The notes: generated by a model from the letters alone, not told the origin. A stretch of DNA of 64,000 bases from Halobacillus locisalis (GCF_013694105.1 NZ_JACEFG010000003.1:434001-498000); one strand, 5' to 3'. Counted from the stretch's first letter, positions 8,229 through 17,090 are shown. Made by a program: numbers and translations.

Positions 8229-10057
8229 GAAAGCAGACGTTACAGGTCAGTCTCTTTTTATTCGTCTTGTTGATCGGAATGATCCTCCTCTTACAATTGA
8301 TACGGCTTGATTTATTTCATCAATGGTTCCCGGCAAAAGCATCACCTGAAAAGGAGGTCGTCACCATGAGCGCTTCCGAATCGTTGGAAGGGGAGACAAA
8401 GATTCGTGTGTATCTTCATCAAAATGATAGCGACTTATCATCTGGAGCTATTCAAAATATGAAACATGCGCTTCAGTATGCCAAAGTTCCTTATGAAGAA
8501 ATCGGTGTCTCACAGATCGAGCAAATCGAACCCTCTCCTTATACGGTGCTCGTGCTTGCAGGGGAGCATTCAACAGAATGGCCGAAGCAAGCGATCACGA
8601 CGTTTGTTGAGCAAGGGGGACGGGTGATGGTGGCCGGTCGGTTTATCAATGCAGAATGGAATGAACTGATCGGGGTTTCCGATGTCGAAGACTTTGAAGA
8701 TGGCATTAACGGTTTGACGTTTAACAAAGAGCTATTCCCAGGTTACGTAGACCTTGAGGCGACTTCAAATCTTTTTTCACACAGTATCGCTGATGTTGAA
8801 CTGACACCTGAAGCGGATGTTCATCTGACTGCTGAGGGCGAGCCGCTCATGTGGATGCATCCGTTCGGTCAAGGTGAGGTGATGTTTTGGAATACGACAG
8901 CCGTCACGGATAAGAATATGCGGGGATTGATGCTGCAGTCGCTTTCCTTATTACCGCCGACGTTCGTCAGTGCTCAGGCTGCCATCAAAGTGATGCACAT
9001 CGACGATTTCCCCTCCCCGATTCCGTATGCAACGACAGAAGAAATAAAAGCCGAATACGGGCTGACGATCAAGGACTTCTACACAGACATCTGGTGGGAG
9101 GATATGCGTGAGATCGGAGAACGTTATGATTTCACCTACACGGGATATATGATCGGTACCTATCGTGATGATACGGAGCTTGAAGGGGAGGAATTACGTG
9201 AAGTCGCTCGTTATCCGATGCTTTATTTTGGCCGAAACCTACTGAATATCGGGGGGGAAATCGGCTTGCATGGATACAACCACCAGTCGATGGTGACAGC
9301 GGATGAACCGATCAATCCTGAACTTGGCTACCGGCCTTGGCAAGACCAACAGCAAATGGAAGAAGCAGTCCAGGAAGCACAAAGACTATTCAAGTATTAC
9401 TTTCCTGAAGAATCCCTGAAATCCTATGTTCCACCATCCAACGTCATCAACGAGACGGGACTTTCCGCTTTGGAACAGTCACTCCCTGAACTGCAAACGG
9501 TGGGATCCTTATACATTGGCGGAGATGAGGGAAGTTTGGAGCAGGAATTTGAATATGACGAAACATATGAAGGCATGTATCATTTCCCGAGGATCACTAG
9601 TGGATATGTAGAAAGTAACGACGATCAATTCCTGCAAACGGATGTCATCGCAAACTTTGGTGTATTCGCTCATTTCATACACCCAGATGACGTGCTTGAT
9701 TCTTATCGATCGAGTGGTCGGAATTGGGATGATATGCGCACGTCGTTAGAAGAGATGGGCCAACATGTCGAAGGAAATTATCCTTATTTAGAAGCGATGA
9801 CCCAATCCAACGCGACGAAGAAAATGATCCAATACCAGCAGTCAGAATTGGACGTGTCGTATGAACCGGAACGGATAGTCATCAAGGGGGACGGCATCAT
9901 TAATCCGACGACACTGCTCATTCGTGTAGAAGAAGGAAAAACCTTGGAAGAAGGGGACTTTTCCTTCGGCTCTGTTGAAACGTTCAGCGCCGGTTTGTAC
10001 CTGGTGACATTGACAGAACCGAAAGCCGAAATACTTGTTGAGGAGGGTGGCCCTTGA
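8225..10057 (+). CDS. pelA: PelA-type polysaccharide deacetylase (DUF2194)
   Basis: Start at ATG 8225 in the ATGA overlap with pelE; the 610-residue product begins with a single membrane helix (about residues 8-27). Middle sections resemble the DUF2194/PelA region. Deacetylase metal-site motifs are visible: HIDD (H258-D261) and HGYNH (H349, H353), followed by a C-terminal beta domain. In Pel systems this enzyme removes acetyl groups from GalNAc units outside the membrane. Unlike Pseudomonas PelA there is no fused hydrolase domain; that activity is in the separate divergent gene at 5129-5980. Confidence 0.88.
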   Translation: MRKQTLQVSLFLFVLLIGMILLLQLIRLDLFHQWFPAKASPEKEVVTMSASESLEGETKIRVYLHQNDSDLSSGAIQNMKHALQYAKVPYEEIGVSQIEQIEPSPYTVLVLAGEHSTEWPKQAITTFVEQGGRVMVAGRFINAEWNELIGVSDVEDFEDGINGLTFNKELFPGYVDLEATSNLFSHSIADVELTPEADVHLTAEGEPLMWMHPFGQGEVMFWNTTAVTDKNMRGLMLQSLSLLPPTFVSAQAAIKVMHIDDFPSPIPYATTEEIKAEYGLTIKDFYTDIWWEDMREIGERYDFTYTGYMIGTYRDDTELEGEELREVARYPMLYFGRNLLNIGGEIGLHGYNHQSMVTADEPINPELGYRPWQDQQQMEEAVQEAQRLFKYYFPEESLKSYVPPSNVINETGLSALEQSLPELQTVGSLYIGGDEGSLEQEFEYDETYEGMYHFPRITSGYVESNDDQFLQTDVIANFGVFAHFIHPDDVLDSYRSSGRNWDDMRTSLEEMGQHVEGNYPYLEAMTQSNATKKMIQYQQSELDVSYEPERIVIKGDGIINPTTLLIRVEEGKTLEEGDFSFGSVETFSAGLYLVTLTEPKAEILVEEGGP

Positions 10058-11475
10058 AAATAGGCATGGTCGTAGAAGGTAGTTATCCTTATGTCAGCGG
10101 CGGTGTGGCCAGCTGGGTGCAGATGGTCATCCAAAAGATGCCCGAGCATGAGTTTGAAATCATTGCGATCACACCGGAAGACATGTCTCCGGAAGACTAC
10201 CGCTATGCGCTTCCTGGCAATGTCGTCGGGGTGACCAATCTACCATTGAATTTAAAACAAAGAGCAAGTAGAAAGCAGGCTCCTTTGACGAAAGAAGAAG
10301 AGAATAACCTTACCGAATGGATGATGTTCAAAGAGCCCCGCTCCGAAGCACTCGACCTTTTAGGTGAGAAGCTCGGCCGCTCGTCGGAATTCTTTTCAAG
10401 CCCGTTATTTTGGGAGCTCGTCCAAAATAGCTACGAGGAGGAGCAGCAGTCGGGTTCCTTCATTGAATATTTCTACATGTGGCAAGGCATGTTCACGCCG
10501 GTCATCGAGCTGTTGCAATTTGATTTTCCGGAGGTGGACTTGATTCATTCCGCCTCGACAGGGTACGCTGGGCTGATCGCTTCTGCTATCAAACGTCAAC
10601 AGAACGTTCCCTACATTCTCACGGAACACGGGATCTACTCGCGTGAGCGTGAAGAAGAAATCCTGCAGGCAGCATGGATTGCCGACTACTATAAAAAACG
10701 ATGGGTGACGTTCTTCCACCATTTATCGAGGCAGGCGTATAGGGAAGCGGATGATGTCATTACGCTATTCGAACGGAATAGTGAGTTACAGGCACATATC
10801 GGTGCACCTGAAGAGAAGCTAAGCGTCATTCCGAACGGTATCCAATATGACCGTTTATCCGTCGTGCAAAGGGAAGAGAAGAATAGCGACAAACTGACCA
10901 TCGGAGCGATCGTCCGGGTCGTTCCGATCAAAGACATCAAGACGATGATCCAAGCGGCCAGGTTACTAGCCGATCAACGTATTCCGTTTGACATGTACAT
11001 CATGGGACCACTCGATGAAGATGAAGAATACGCAGAAGAATGTTTGCACTTGATTACCCAGCTCGAACTGACGGATTGTGTTTTTCTAGTGGGGAAAGTG
11101 AACATCATCGAATACTTACCGAAGTTCGACGTCTGTTTGTTGACGAGTATATCAGAAGGGCAGCCGCTTGCGGTTCTAGAAGGCATGGCAGCGGCGATTC
11201 CGTGGGTCGTAACAGATGTCGGTTCATGCTCGGAATTAATTTATGGGAGAGAAGACGATCCATTCGGTCCGGCCGGATTCGTCGTTCCGCCCGTCAATCC
11301 GATTCAGGTTGCACAGTATTGTGAATGGTTTTACAGTCATCCGGAAGAGGCGATCAAGTTCGGACTGAATGGACAGAAACGGGTCGAAGCTTACTATCAA
11401 GTCCATCAGTTTATCGAGCAGTATGCGGCATTATATGAAGAGAGGAGAGAGGCATATGGCGGGCATCGGGTTTAG
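10054..11475 (+). CDS. pelF: PelF glycosyltransferase (GT4)
   Basis: A TTG start at 10054 overlaps the pelA stop, with GAGGAGGG upstream. The 473-residue cytoplasmic GT-B enzyme begins MKIGMVVEGSYPYVSGGVASW, the PelF hallmark. It carries the donor-site EX7E motif at E368/E376 (SEGQPLAVLEGMAAAIPWV). PelF polymerises the Pel backbone from a UDP-linked N-acetylhexosamine. Translational coupling to pelA and pelG matches the conserved order in Bacillus. Confidence 0.94.
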   Translation: MKIGMVVEGSYPYVSGGVASWVQMVIQKMPEHEFEIIAITPEDMSPEDYRYALPGNVVGVTNLPLNLKQRASRKQAPLTKEEENNLTEWMMFKEPRSEALDLLGEKLGRSSEFFSSPLFWELVQNSYEEEQQSGSFIEYFYMWQGMFTPVIELLQFDFPEVDLIHSASTGYAGLIASAIKRQQNVPYILTEHGIYSREREEEILQAAWIADYYKKRWVTFFHHLSRQAYREADDVITLFERNSELQAHIGAPEEKLSVIPNGIQYDRLSVVQREEKNSDKLTIGAIVRVVPIKDIKTMIQAARLLADQRIPFDMYIMGPLDEDEEYAEECLHLITQLELTDCVFLVGKVNIIEYLPKFDVCLLTSISEGQPLAVLEGMAAAIPWVVTDVGSCSELIYGREDDPFGPAGFVVPPVNPIQVAQYCEWFYSHPEEAIKFGLNGQKRVEAYYQVHQFIEQYAALYEERREAYGGHRV

Positions 11476-12928
11476 GTTACAAAAACTGTTTCAGGAAGAC
11501 TATTTCTCCTCTCGTATCAAAGCATATGCGTTTGCCGGACTCGTTACGGCAGGGCCATGGTTGATCGTCATCGTCACAATCGCCCTCATCCAATGGTTGA
11601 CCGCTCAATTTACGGACCTTGGTCAAGAGGAACGAGAGCTCTTCAATTTGTCGGTATCCTACTGCTTCATTTTTTCACAAGTGATCTTCGGCATCCAACA
11701 GCTTGTGGTCACCCGCTATATCGCGGATTTAATATATGAAAAGCGGGCGGGAGAAGTATTTGCGACGTTCATTGGCATGACGAAGGTGACGCTTGCCTTC
11801 GCGATCATCTTTTGGGCCGTGTTCATCTCGTTCTCGAGCTTGCCTTTTCTCTATGAAGTGTTGATTTTTACATTGTTCGTGACCATCAATTTGATTTGGG
11901 TCATGTTCCTGTTTCTGAGTGCGGCCAAGTTCTATCAAGCGGTCGCCTACAGCTTTCTTATAGGTGCCGCGATCTCAATAGGGGTTGTCGTCTTAGTCGG
12001 CATCAACATTGAAGCCTTCGTCATACCCCCACACAGCAGCAGCTTCATGCTTTTATTAGGATTTACAAGTGGGATGGTTGTCACATTGTTCGGATTGCTG
12101 CTGGCGATGCTCATGACGTTCGGAACGCGAACTTCAGAGAATTCTTTCAGCTATTTGAGCTATTTCGATAAGTATCCATCCCTTTTCTGGACAGGCTTTC
12201 TCTATAATACGGGTATCTGGGTATGTAACTGGGTGATCTGGTTCGGCGAGGGACGCTCGAACTTACTGGATACCTTCGTTTATCACCGGATCTATGATAC
12301 GGCGATTTTCTGGTCGTATTTGACGATCATCCCCACCTTGATCATTTTCGTCGTTTCGGTGGAAACCAGATTCTATGAACGGTACCGTGTCTTTTATGGA
12401 AACATCAATGAAGGAGGCACGCTGAATCAGATCAGGAAATCGAAGGCGAAAATGCAACGTGTTCTGAAGCAGGAAATGGAGCGTCTGCTTCGTAGTCAGG
12501 GAGTATTTTCCCTGCTCGTCATCCTATCGATCGGATACGTGACGGCGATTGTGAGTCTTGATCCACGGCTCATCTCGATTTTCCGCTTTACGACGATAGG
12601 TGCCTTTTCGAACGCGATGGTGCTCGTGATTACTTTGATTTTACTGTACTTCGAAGATCGGCGGGGGGCGATGTACACGTCGATTTTATTCTTCAGTTTG
12701 AATCTAGTGCTATCAGTTGCTTTCTTGCCGCTTGGATATGATGGGTACGGGCTCAGCTTCTCCATCGGTTCAACCACTGCTTTTCTGTTCGCGATGATGC
12801 GTTTGATCACCTTTATTGAGAAAGTGGATTACTACGCTTTTTGCCAGCCTCATGTCCAGTCACATAAAAAGCCGCGGACATTCTTTTCAAAGACAGGGCG
12901 TTGGCTGAATCGTAGGACCATCATCTAA
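11456..12928 (+). CDS. pelG: PelG membrane transporter
   Basis: Start at ATG 11456, overlapping pelF by 20 bases, with GAGGAGAGAGG upstream; MAGIGFRLQKLFQEDYFSSR is the usual PelG beginning. The 490-residue protein is almost entirely membrane helices (about 12) and belongs to the MOP/Wzx-like superfamily. PelG forms the inner-membrane synthase/export complex with PelD, PelE and PelF. Last gene of the operon, closed by a terminator. Confidence 0.93.
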   Translation: MAGIGFRLQKLFQEDYFSSRIKAYAFAGLVTAGPWLIVIVTIALIQWLTAQFTDLGQEERELFNLSVSYCFIFSQVIFGIQQLVVTRYIADLIYEKRAGEVFATFIGMTKVTLAFAIIFWAVFISFSSLPFLYEVLIFTLFVTINLIWVMFLFLSAAKFYQAVAYSFLIGAAISIGVVVLVGINIEAFVIPPHSSSFMLLLGFTSGMVVTLFGLLLAMLMTFGTRTSENSFSYLSYFDKYPSLFWTGFLYNTGIWVCNWVIWFGEGRSNLLDTFVYHRIYDTAIFWSYLTIIPTLIIFVVSVETRFYERYRVFYGNINEGGTLNQIRKSKAKMQRVLKQEMERLLRSQGVFSLLVILSIGYVTAIVSLDPRLISIFRFTTIGAFSNAMVLVITLILLYFEDRRGAMYTSILFFSLNLVLSVAFLPLGYDGYGLSFSIGSTTAFLFAMMRLITFIEKVDYYAFCQPHVQSHKKPRTFFSKTGRWLNRRTII

Positions 12929-12938
12929 ATCATTGTAG

Positions 12939-12981
12939 GGGCGCTCTTTTTCTTCTTTCGAAGATAGAGAGCGCCTCTTTT
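12939..12981 (+). terminator. Terminator of the pel operon
   Basis: GGCGCTCT (from 12940) pairs with AGAGCGCC across a T-rich loop and is followed by TCTTTTGTTT. Confidence 0.85.
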
Positions 12982-13056
12982 GTTTTGTCTGATTGAAACT
13001 TTTTCCAGAACAAATCGTACAAATGAAGTAGAAAAAAATGGAAGGGGCGGATCGCG

Positions 13057-13605
13057 ATGCATCGAAAGGTTCTCTTTTTACTCGTAGGAATAGGGTGGTT
13101 ACTAGCGGCGTGTTCAACGAACGGTGTGTCAACTGACGAAGAGATAATCAAAAGTGTGTTACTACAACAGTTTACAGGGCCTGATCAAAAGTTGATGCAT
13201 CTAGTAGACGATCCTGAGAATGGAACGGTCATTGGGAATGAAGAAGCAACGCCAACAGAACCTACCGAGTTGGATCTATATTTGGAAGATCAATATCAAT
13301 CCTACTTCAGTGAAACGATGTACGATCAGTTCATCGGGTCTTATGCTATGGATTATCATAATGCCGCCTATACGAATGGGTATCAATTCGAACCGGTAAA
13401 CATTGAAGTGGAAGCTGATGAGAATACAGAAGGAGCTTATGATTTTACGGTCGATGTTGTCTATGAAAAGAAAGAATCAGAAGAAAGGAAGGCTGTTGTT
13501 ATAGGAAGAGTCAATATGAACACGGACGGGACGATTACGCGTTATCGACTTCTGGGTGATAGTGGTTTATCGATGTCACTTAGGTCGGGTGGTCAAGTAG
13601 AATAG
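13057..13605 (+). CDS. Hypothetical lipoprotein
   Basis: A 182-residue product with a lipoprotein signal ending in LLAAC. The ATG at 13057 follows GGAAGGGGCGG. The mature protein is acidic, with a run of predicted beta structure (VNIEVEADENTEGAYDFTVDVVYEKK ... AVVIGRVNMNTDGTITRYRLL), resembling small NTF2-like lipoproteins by pattern only. Monocistronic downstream of pel; no link to Pel function is shown. Confidence 0.7.
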   Translation: MHRKVLFLLVGIGWLLAACSTNGVSTDEEIIKSVLLQQFTGPDQKLMHLVDDPENGTVIGNEEATPTEPTELDLYLEDQYQSYFSETMYDQFIGSYAMDYHNAAYTNGYQFEPVNIEVEADENTEGAYDFTVDVVYEKKESEERKAVVIGRVNMNTDGTITRYRLLGDSGLSMSLRSGGQVE

Positions 13606-13651
13606 GAAGGACATGTGGATTCATAGGAGCGATTCAGCGATGAAATAACAA

Positions 13652-13680
13652 GGTAAGTAGGGAATCCCCTACTACTTACC
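13652..13680. terminator. Hairpin between convergent genes
   Basis: GGTAAGTAG (13652-13660) can pair with the CTACTTACC at the end of the segment, with a GGAATCCC core. It sits between the lipoprotein gene and the convergent short ORF and can serve both. Confidence 0.5.
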
Positions 13681-13681
13681 T

Positions 13682-13846
13682 CTAATATTGTGCTACACTC
13701 CATTGTTTATCAATGGTAACGGACTTATTTAATTTCTTACAAAAACGATCGGCTGCTTGTGAGGTGGAAAACGATTTGGCGAACTGACTACTCGAATCTT
13801 TCAAGAACTCCACTTTTTCATTCGTTGTTCTTACGATATGAAACAT
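13682..13846 (-). CDS. Short hypothetical protein, 54 aa
   Basis: The reverse-strand ATG at 13846 follows GTGAGGAGAG at good spacing; an in-frame ATG 54 bases further upstream lacks a site. The product (MFHIVRTTNEKVEFLKDSSS...QAADRFCKKLNK...) has a beta-beta-alpha pattern like small DUF2188-type proteins, but this is not a firm match. Monocistronic. Confidence 0.45.
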   Translation of the reverse strand: MFHIVRTTNEKVEFLKDSSSQFAKSFSTSQAADRFCKKLNKSVTIDKQWSVAQY

Positions 13847-13995
13847 ATCTTCATCTCTCCTCACGTGGTGATTCATTACTTTACTATAATAGTGTCTCAT
13901 ACTTTGGCTTCGAGATAAACACCTTTGCCATATTCTCTCATCGGTAGATGGACTTCGATTTGTTCAGACAAATCGCGACGGATTTTAGAAAGGCA

Positions 13996-14024
13996 TTAAA
14001 AAGCTCTCTAATGATAGAGAGCTT
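13996..14024 (-). terminator. Reverse-strand terminator
   Basis: Ten-base perfect arms AAGCTCTCTA and TAGAGAGCTT with an ATGA loop. On the reverse strand the stem is followed by a T-run. It terminates transcription of the small gene at 14121-14276. Confidence 0.8.
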
Positions 14025-14120
14025 AAAAGACGATATAGAGGAAGAACCTTTAATCCATTTTTATGATGTTCCCTATGTAAAAAGTGAGGAGGTCCCCCAC
14101 TTAATAAACAGCTCCTTAAA

Positions 14121-14276
14121 TTAGTAGATTTCACTAATCTCTTCTATGGCTTTATTGAATAACTCCATCTGGTCATTCAGCAAGGTCTTATGATCCTCAG
14201 ACACAGATAATTCGCTGTTTAGTTCTTCGAGTATGGCTAATTCCCTTTGAAAAAGTTGCTTTTCGTTATAAGACAT
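14121..14276 (-). CDS. Small helical protein, 51 aa
   Basis: ATG at 14276 (reverse strand) is preceded by AGGAGAACTAAGGTG. The 51-residue product (MSYNEKQLFQRELAILEELN...) is acidic and wholly helical, ending KAIEEISEIY. A clear terminator lies about 100 bases downstream, supporting a real monocistronic gene. No family recognised. Confidence 0.6.
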   Translation of the reverse strand: MSYNEKQLFQRELAILEELNSELSVSEDHKTLLNDQMELFNKAIEEISEIY

Positions 14277-14371
14277 CACCTTAGTTCTCCTAATAGTAGG
14301 ACATAAAGATGAGTGTTCCCTTAAGGAAAGGTTGAGTAAACCAATTTATGACTATGAAATCTTCATTAGCA

Positions 14372-14716
14372 CTAGAGAAGAGAGGTCACCGGCTTCAAAA
14401 GTTCAACGCTCACACCATCTCTCGCCTCGAAAAAATAACTGACCCAGCCCATTTGTGGAATTGTGTAAGGACCACCGATTAGAGATAGCCCTAGCGACTT
14501 GCTCGTTTGATCGATCTCTTCCACCGCAAAGCAAAAATGGAGAGGCTCCTTATGACTGGATTCGATCAACTCAATCAATATTGCGCCGTTCTCCATAAAA
14601 GCCATCACCTCATCTGCCATTTCCAAGGTAATCACGCAATCGAATCCCAGATTTTCACAAAGCCTGATAGAAGCCGCTAAATCATCAACCGACCAGCCGA
14701 TGTGGTGGATCCTCAT
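14372..14716 (-). CDS. VOC/glyoxalase-family protein
   Basis: Start ATG at 14716 overlaps the stop of the QueA-like gene (ATGA), giving 114 residues beginning MRIHHIGWSVDDLAASI. A paired beta-alpha-beta-beta-beta layout with FMENGAILIELIE and VSVELLKP is typical of the vicinal oxygen chelate fold. The metal/ligand positions cannot be assigned to a given reaction, so the substrate is unknown. Last gene of an SDR/QueA-like/VOC operon in which all three genes overlap. Confidence 0.78.
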   Translation of the reverse strand: MRIHHIGWSVDDLAASIRLCENLGFDCVITLEMADEVMAFMENGAILIELIESSHKEPLHFCFAVEEIDQTSKSLGLSLIGGPYTIPQMGWVSYFFEARDGVSVELLKPVTSLL

Positions 14717-15741
14717 GGCTGCTGACGGAAAATCAGATTCAAATCGCCGAACTCGTGCCACAAATACCCTTGCTCGAGTGCCTGGTGATAGGCGCTCATC
14801 AGTTTTGCATACGGAAGGAAGGCGGTCAGCATGTGCAGGTGACTCGCTTCCGGTTCGTGAAACCCTGTCAGCAAACCGTCAACAGACGTAATCGTATGCT
14901 GGTCATCGACATATAACCGTGTCACCCCTTCACGGGTTTCAACACATCCGTCTTCCGTTACGGCTGATTCAAGCGCACGGACGACGGTGGTTCCGACCGC
15001 AATCACCCGAGTTCCTGACTTACGCGCTTCGTTAAGGAGGGAAGCTGTTTCACGAGGAACACGGAAATGTTCTGGATGGTTTGTAGGAGAGGGCCACTTG
15101 TCGTTTTCGTAATAACTCAGTCCAGCGTGCAACTGGACAAAAGCGATGTGCACGCCTTTCGATTTCAATTTTTCTAATAGTTGCCATGTGAATGCTCGGC
15201 CGGCAGAGGCCATCTCGACAGAACCCGGAACGGATCCGTACACCGTCTGGTACGTCTCGAGTGGAAAGGAATCGTCGATATACTCATAGCGGACCGGCTC
15301 ACCGTGTTGATAGATGAAGTCCAGAAGCGCGCTTCCTTCGATAGAAAAGTCGAGGGTGATCAGTGGACGTTCAGCCCCGTGTCCCGTCACCGCCGCCTCT
15401 ACACCGTCTGTAAATCGAATCGTTTCGTTCGATTGAAACATATCTCCCACAATGAGGGCTTCCCACGTTTGAGCTCCTACTTTTCTAGACAGGCGGACTT
15501 CGATTGTTTGTTGCCCTTGTGTCCCTCTGAGAACAGGCGGAATGGTACGACTATTGTTCAAGACAAGTACATCACCAGCATGGAGCTGCTGAACGATATC
15601 ATGAAATGATCCATGCATCACAGTGGCGCATTCATCAATCGTCATCAGCCGAACGTGATCCCGCCGGCTATACGTCAATTCGGCGGGCTGCTTCGCGTTC
15701 AATGAATCCGGGATAGTAAAGGATGGAGAAACGGCATTCAT
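14713..15741 (-). CDS. Divergent QueA-like protein
   Basis: The 342-residue length and overall pattern match QueA (SAM:tRNA ribosyltransferase-isomerase, queuosine pathway): VLNNSRTIPPVLRG near residue 60, QTVYGSVPGSV near 165-175, VGTTVVRALES, and LLTGFHEPEASHLHML. Signature stretches are altered, however. The QueA segment AAPTAGLHFT reads EMASAGRAFT (176-185), and LHVGxGTF reads LHAGLSYY. It sits in an overlapping operon with an SDR and a VOC protein rather than with tgt or ruvB. I read it as a QueA paralogue, possibly with a changed reaction. Confidence 0.8.
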   Translation of the reverse strand: MNAVSPSFTIPDSLNAKQPAELTYSRRDHVRLMTIDECATVMHGSFHDIVQQLHAGDVLVLNNSRTIPPVLRGTQGQQTIEVRLSRKVGAQTWEALIVGDMFQSNETIRFTDGVEAAVTGHGAERPLITLDFSIEGSALLDFIYQHGEPVRYEYIDDSFPLETYQTVYGSVPGSVEMASAGRAFTWQLLEKLKSKGVHIAFVQLHAGLSYYENDKWPSPTNHPEHFRVPRETASLLNEARKSGTRVIAVGTTVVRALESAVTEDGCVETREGVTRLYVDDQHTITSVDGLLTGFHEPEASHLHMLTAFLPYAKLMSAYHQALEQGYLWHEFGDLNLIFRQQP

Positions 15742-16454
15742 TCGACCGACGCTCCTTTCCGGTCAAATACTTGAGCTTCATAACGTTCTCCGTTGCCCTC
15801 ACTCATCGCGAGATACAAAAAGACATCGACAACGTCTTCGGGATCAGAGAGTTCATAATCGCAATCCGGAATGGCGATATCATGCATCGTTGTATCCATT
15901 TCACCGGGATCGACGAGGTTGATGGTGACCCCTGTACCTTCCAATTCATCCGCCCAAATCGCGGTCAAGCCTTCAACACCGAATTTGGACACACTATAGG
16001 CCCCCCACTCGGCGACTCCATACTTCCCTACTTCCGAGGTGACGTTGATGATCGATCCCGTCTGGCGGGCGAGCATCCCCGGTAATGCGCGCTTCGTGAC
16101 GAGAAACGGGTTCATGATGTTCGCCTCCAGTACTCCTTGAAAAGCATCGTTCGGATAATCAGCGAGGAGCGTCGGTCCTGGTCCGAACGTGGATGCATTG
16201 TTGATGAGCACATCAATCTTGCCGAACCGATCTTCTACAATCGAGACGAACCGATCAACATCTGCGGGCTTCGTGACATCCGCTGTGGTTGTGACGACGT
16301 CTGCTCCAATCTCTTTCACCTGTTTCACGACAGCTCGCAGTGGCTCTTCGTTTCGGGCGCATAACCCGAGGGCATAACCTTCTTTGGCAAAAGCAAGGGC
16401 CAGCGCGCGCCCGAGTCCTTGAGAAGCTCCTGTGATCAGTACAACGTTTTTCAT
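15738..16454 (-). CDS. Short-chain dehydrogenase/reductase
   Basis: Start ATG at 16454 (MKNVVLITGASQGLGRALAL) follows GAAGGTTTTC; the open frame further upstream is not SDR-like. The 238-residue classical SDR has the TGASQGLG cofactor motif, NNAS and the YSVSK active site (YxxxK). The substrate is unknown. The stop overlaps the QueA-like start as ATGA, making this the first gene of a three-gene operon. Confidence 0.88.
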   Translation of the reverse strand: MKNVVLITGASQGLGRALALAFAKEGYALGLCARNEEPLRAVVKQVKEIGADVVTTTADVTKPADVDRFVSIVEDRFGKIDVLINNASTFGPGPTLLADYPNDAFQGVLEANIMNPFLVTKRALPGMLARQTGSIINVTSEVGKYGVAEWGAYSVSKFGVEGLTAIWADELEGTGVTINLVDPGEMDTTMHDIAIPDCDYELSDPEDVVDVFLYLAMSEGNGERYEAQVFDRKGASVE

Positions 16455-16590
16455 ATTTGAAAACCTTCTTTCTTTGTATTGGATAGTTTCATTGTATAAA
16501 GAAAGAAAGGTTCGCGAATCGGGGGATGGGATGAACTTGAGGTCATGCGATTGGAGTGTATCGGAGTCCGTCGAAGGTCGTAGAATCAAA

Positions 16591-16617
16591 CAAACGCCCC
16601 GGAATCCGGGGCGTTTG
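16591..16617. terminator. Perfect GC-rich hairpin left of repeat copy 2
   Basis: CAAACGCCCCGG-AAT-CCGGGGCGTTTG is a 12-base perfect palindromic stem. A near copy (AACAAACGCCCCGGAATA...) stands at 17057-17088 on the other side of the repeat. Confidence 0.75.
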
Positions 16618-16627
16618 TTCAAGCTTA

Positions 16628-17045
16628 CTAGAAAGCCACTTTCGGTTCTTCCAAAATGAGAAGGGACGGTGGCGTGGAAACGACTCCCTTTCCGCAGGAG
16701 GCGGTGAGCTTCCTCGCTCGCTTCGCGAACTGCGGGATCTCACCCAAGCCTCAGGATCCTGCAGGAGTGTCGCCGTTTCCACGCCACCTCAACAAAGGAA
16801 TGCTGAACCTTTAGAGATTCAACTACAATAAGGATCTTTACTTACTAAGCACCATTCTTGGAAAGGTTCTGTTCCACTGTTTATCGCATAGTGGGATGGA
16901 AAACGGGGAGACTCCCGCGGGAGAAGGACTAAAGGAAGACCCCACAGAGAGTGTTAACGAACGAGGAGGCTTGCCGGCTCCCCCGCAGGAAAGCGAGTCG
17001 TTTTCCAATCCCACGGCATTCTTATATGATCTAACAGAACCTTCT
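16628..17045 (+). repeat. Composite A-B dispersed repeat, copy 2 (full length)
   Basis: Module A arms GGTGGCGTGGAAACG (16668-16682) and CGTTTCCACGCCACC (16774-16788) are perfect complements. Module B arms AAGGTTCTGTT (16863-16873) and AACAGAACCTT (17033-17043) are also perfect 11-base complements, with a second nested pair (GTGGGATGGAAAACG against CGTTTTCCAATCCCAC). The longest and most complete copy, used here as the reference. No protein-coding potential stands out, and it lies wholly between genes. Confidence 0.85.
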
Positions 17046-17056
17046 TCAATAACCTG

Positions 17057-17088
17057 AACAAACGCCCCGGAATACCGGGTCGTTCGTT
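17057..17088 (-). terminator. Terminator of the alpha/beta hydrolase gene
   Basis: AACGCCCCGG...CCGGGTCGTT hairpin with one mismatch, just beyond the stop at 17091. It closely resembles the hairpin at 16591-16617. Confidence 0.75.
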
Positions 17089-17090
17089 GT

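Noticed and set aside
13948-14124. Plus-strand 58-codon open frame
   Set aside because: No ribosome binding site, and it overlaps a perfect terminator belonging to the reverse-strand gene at 14121-14276.
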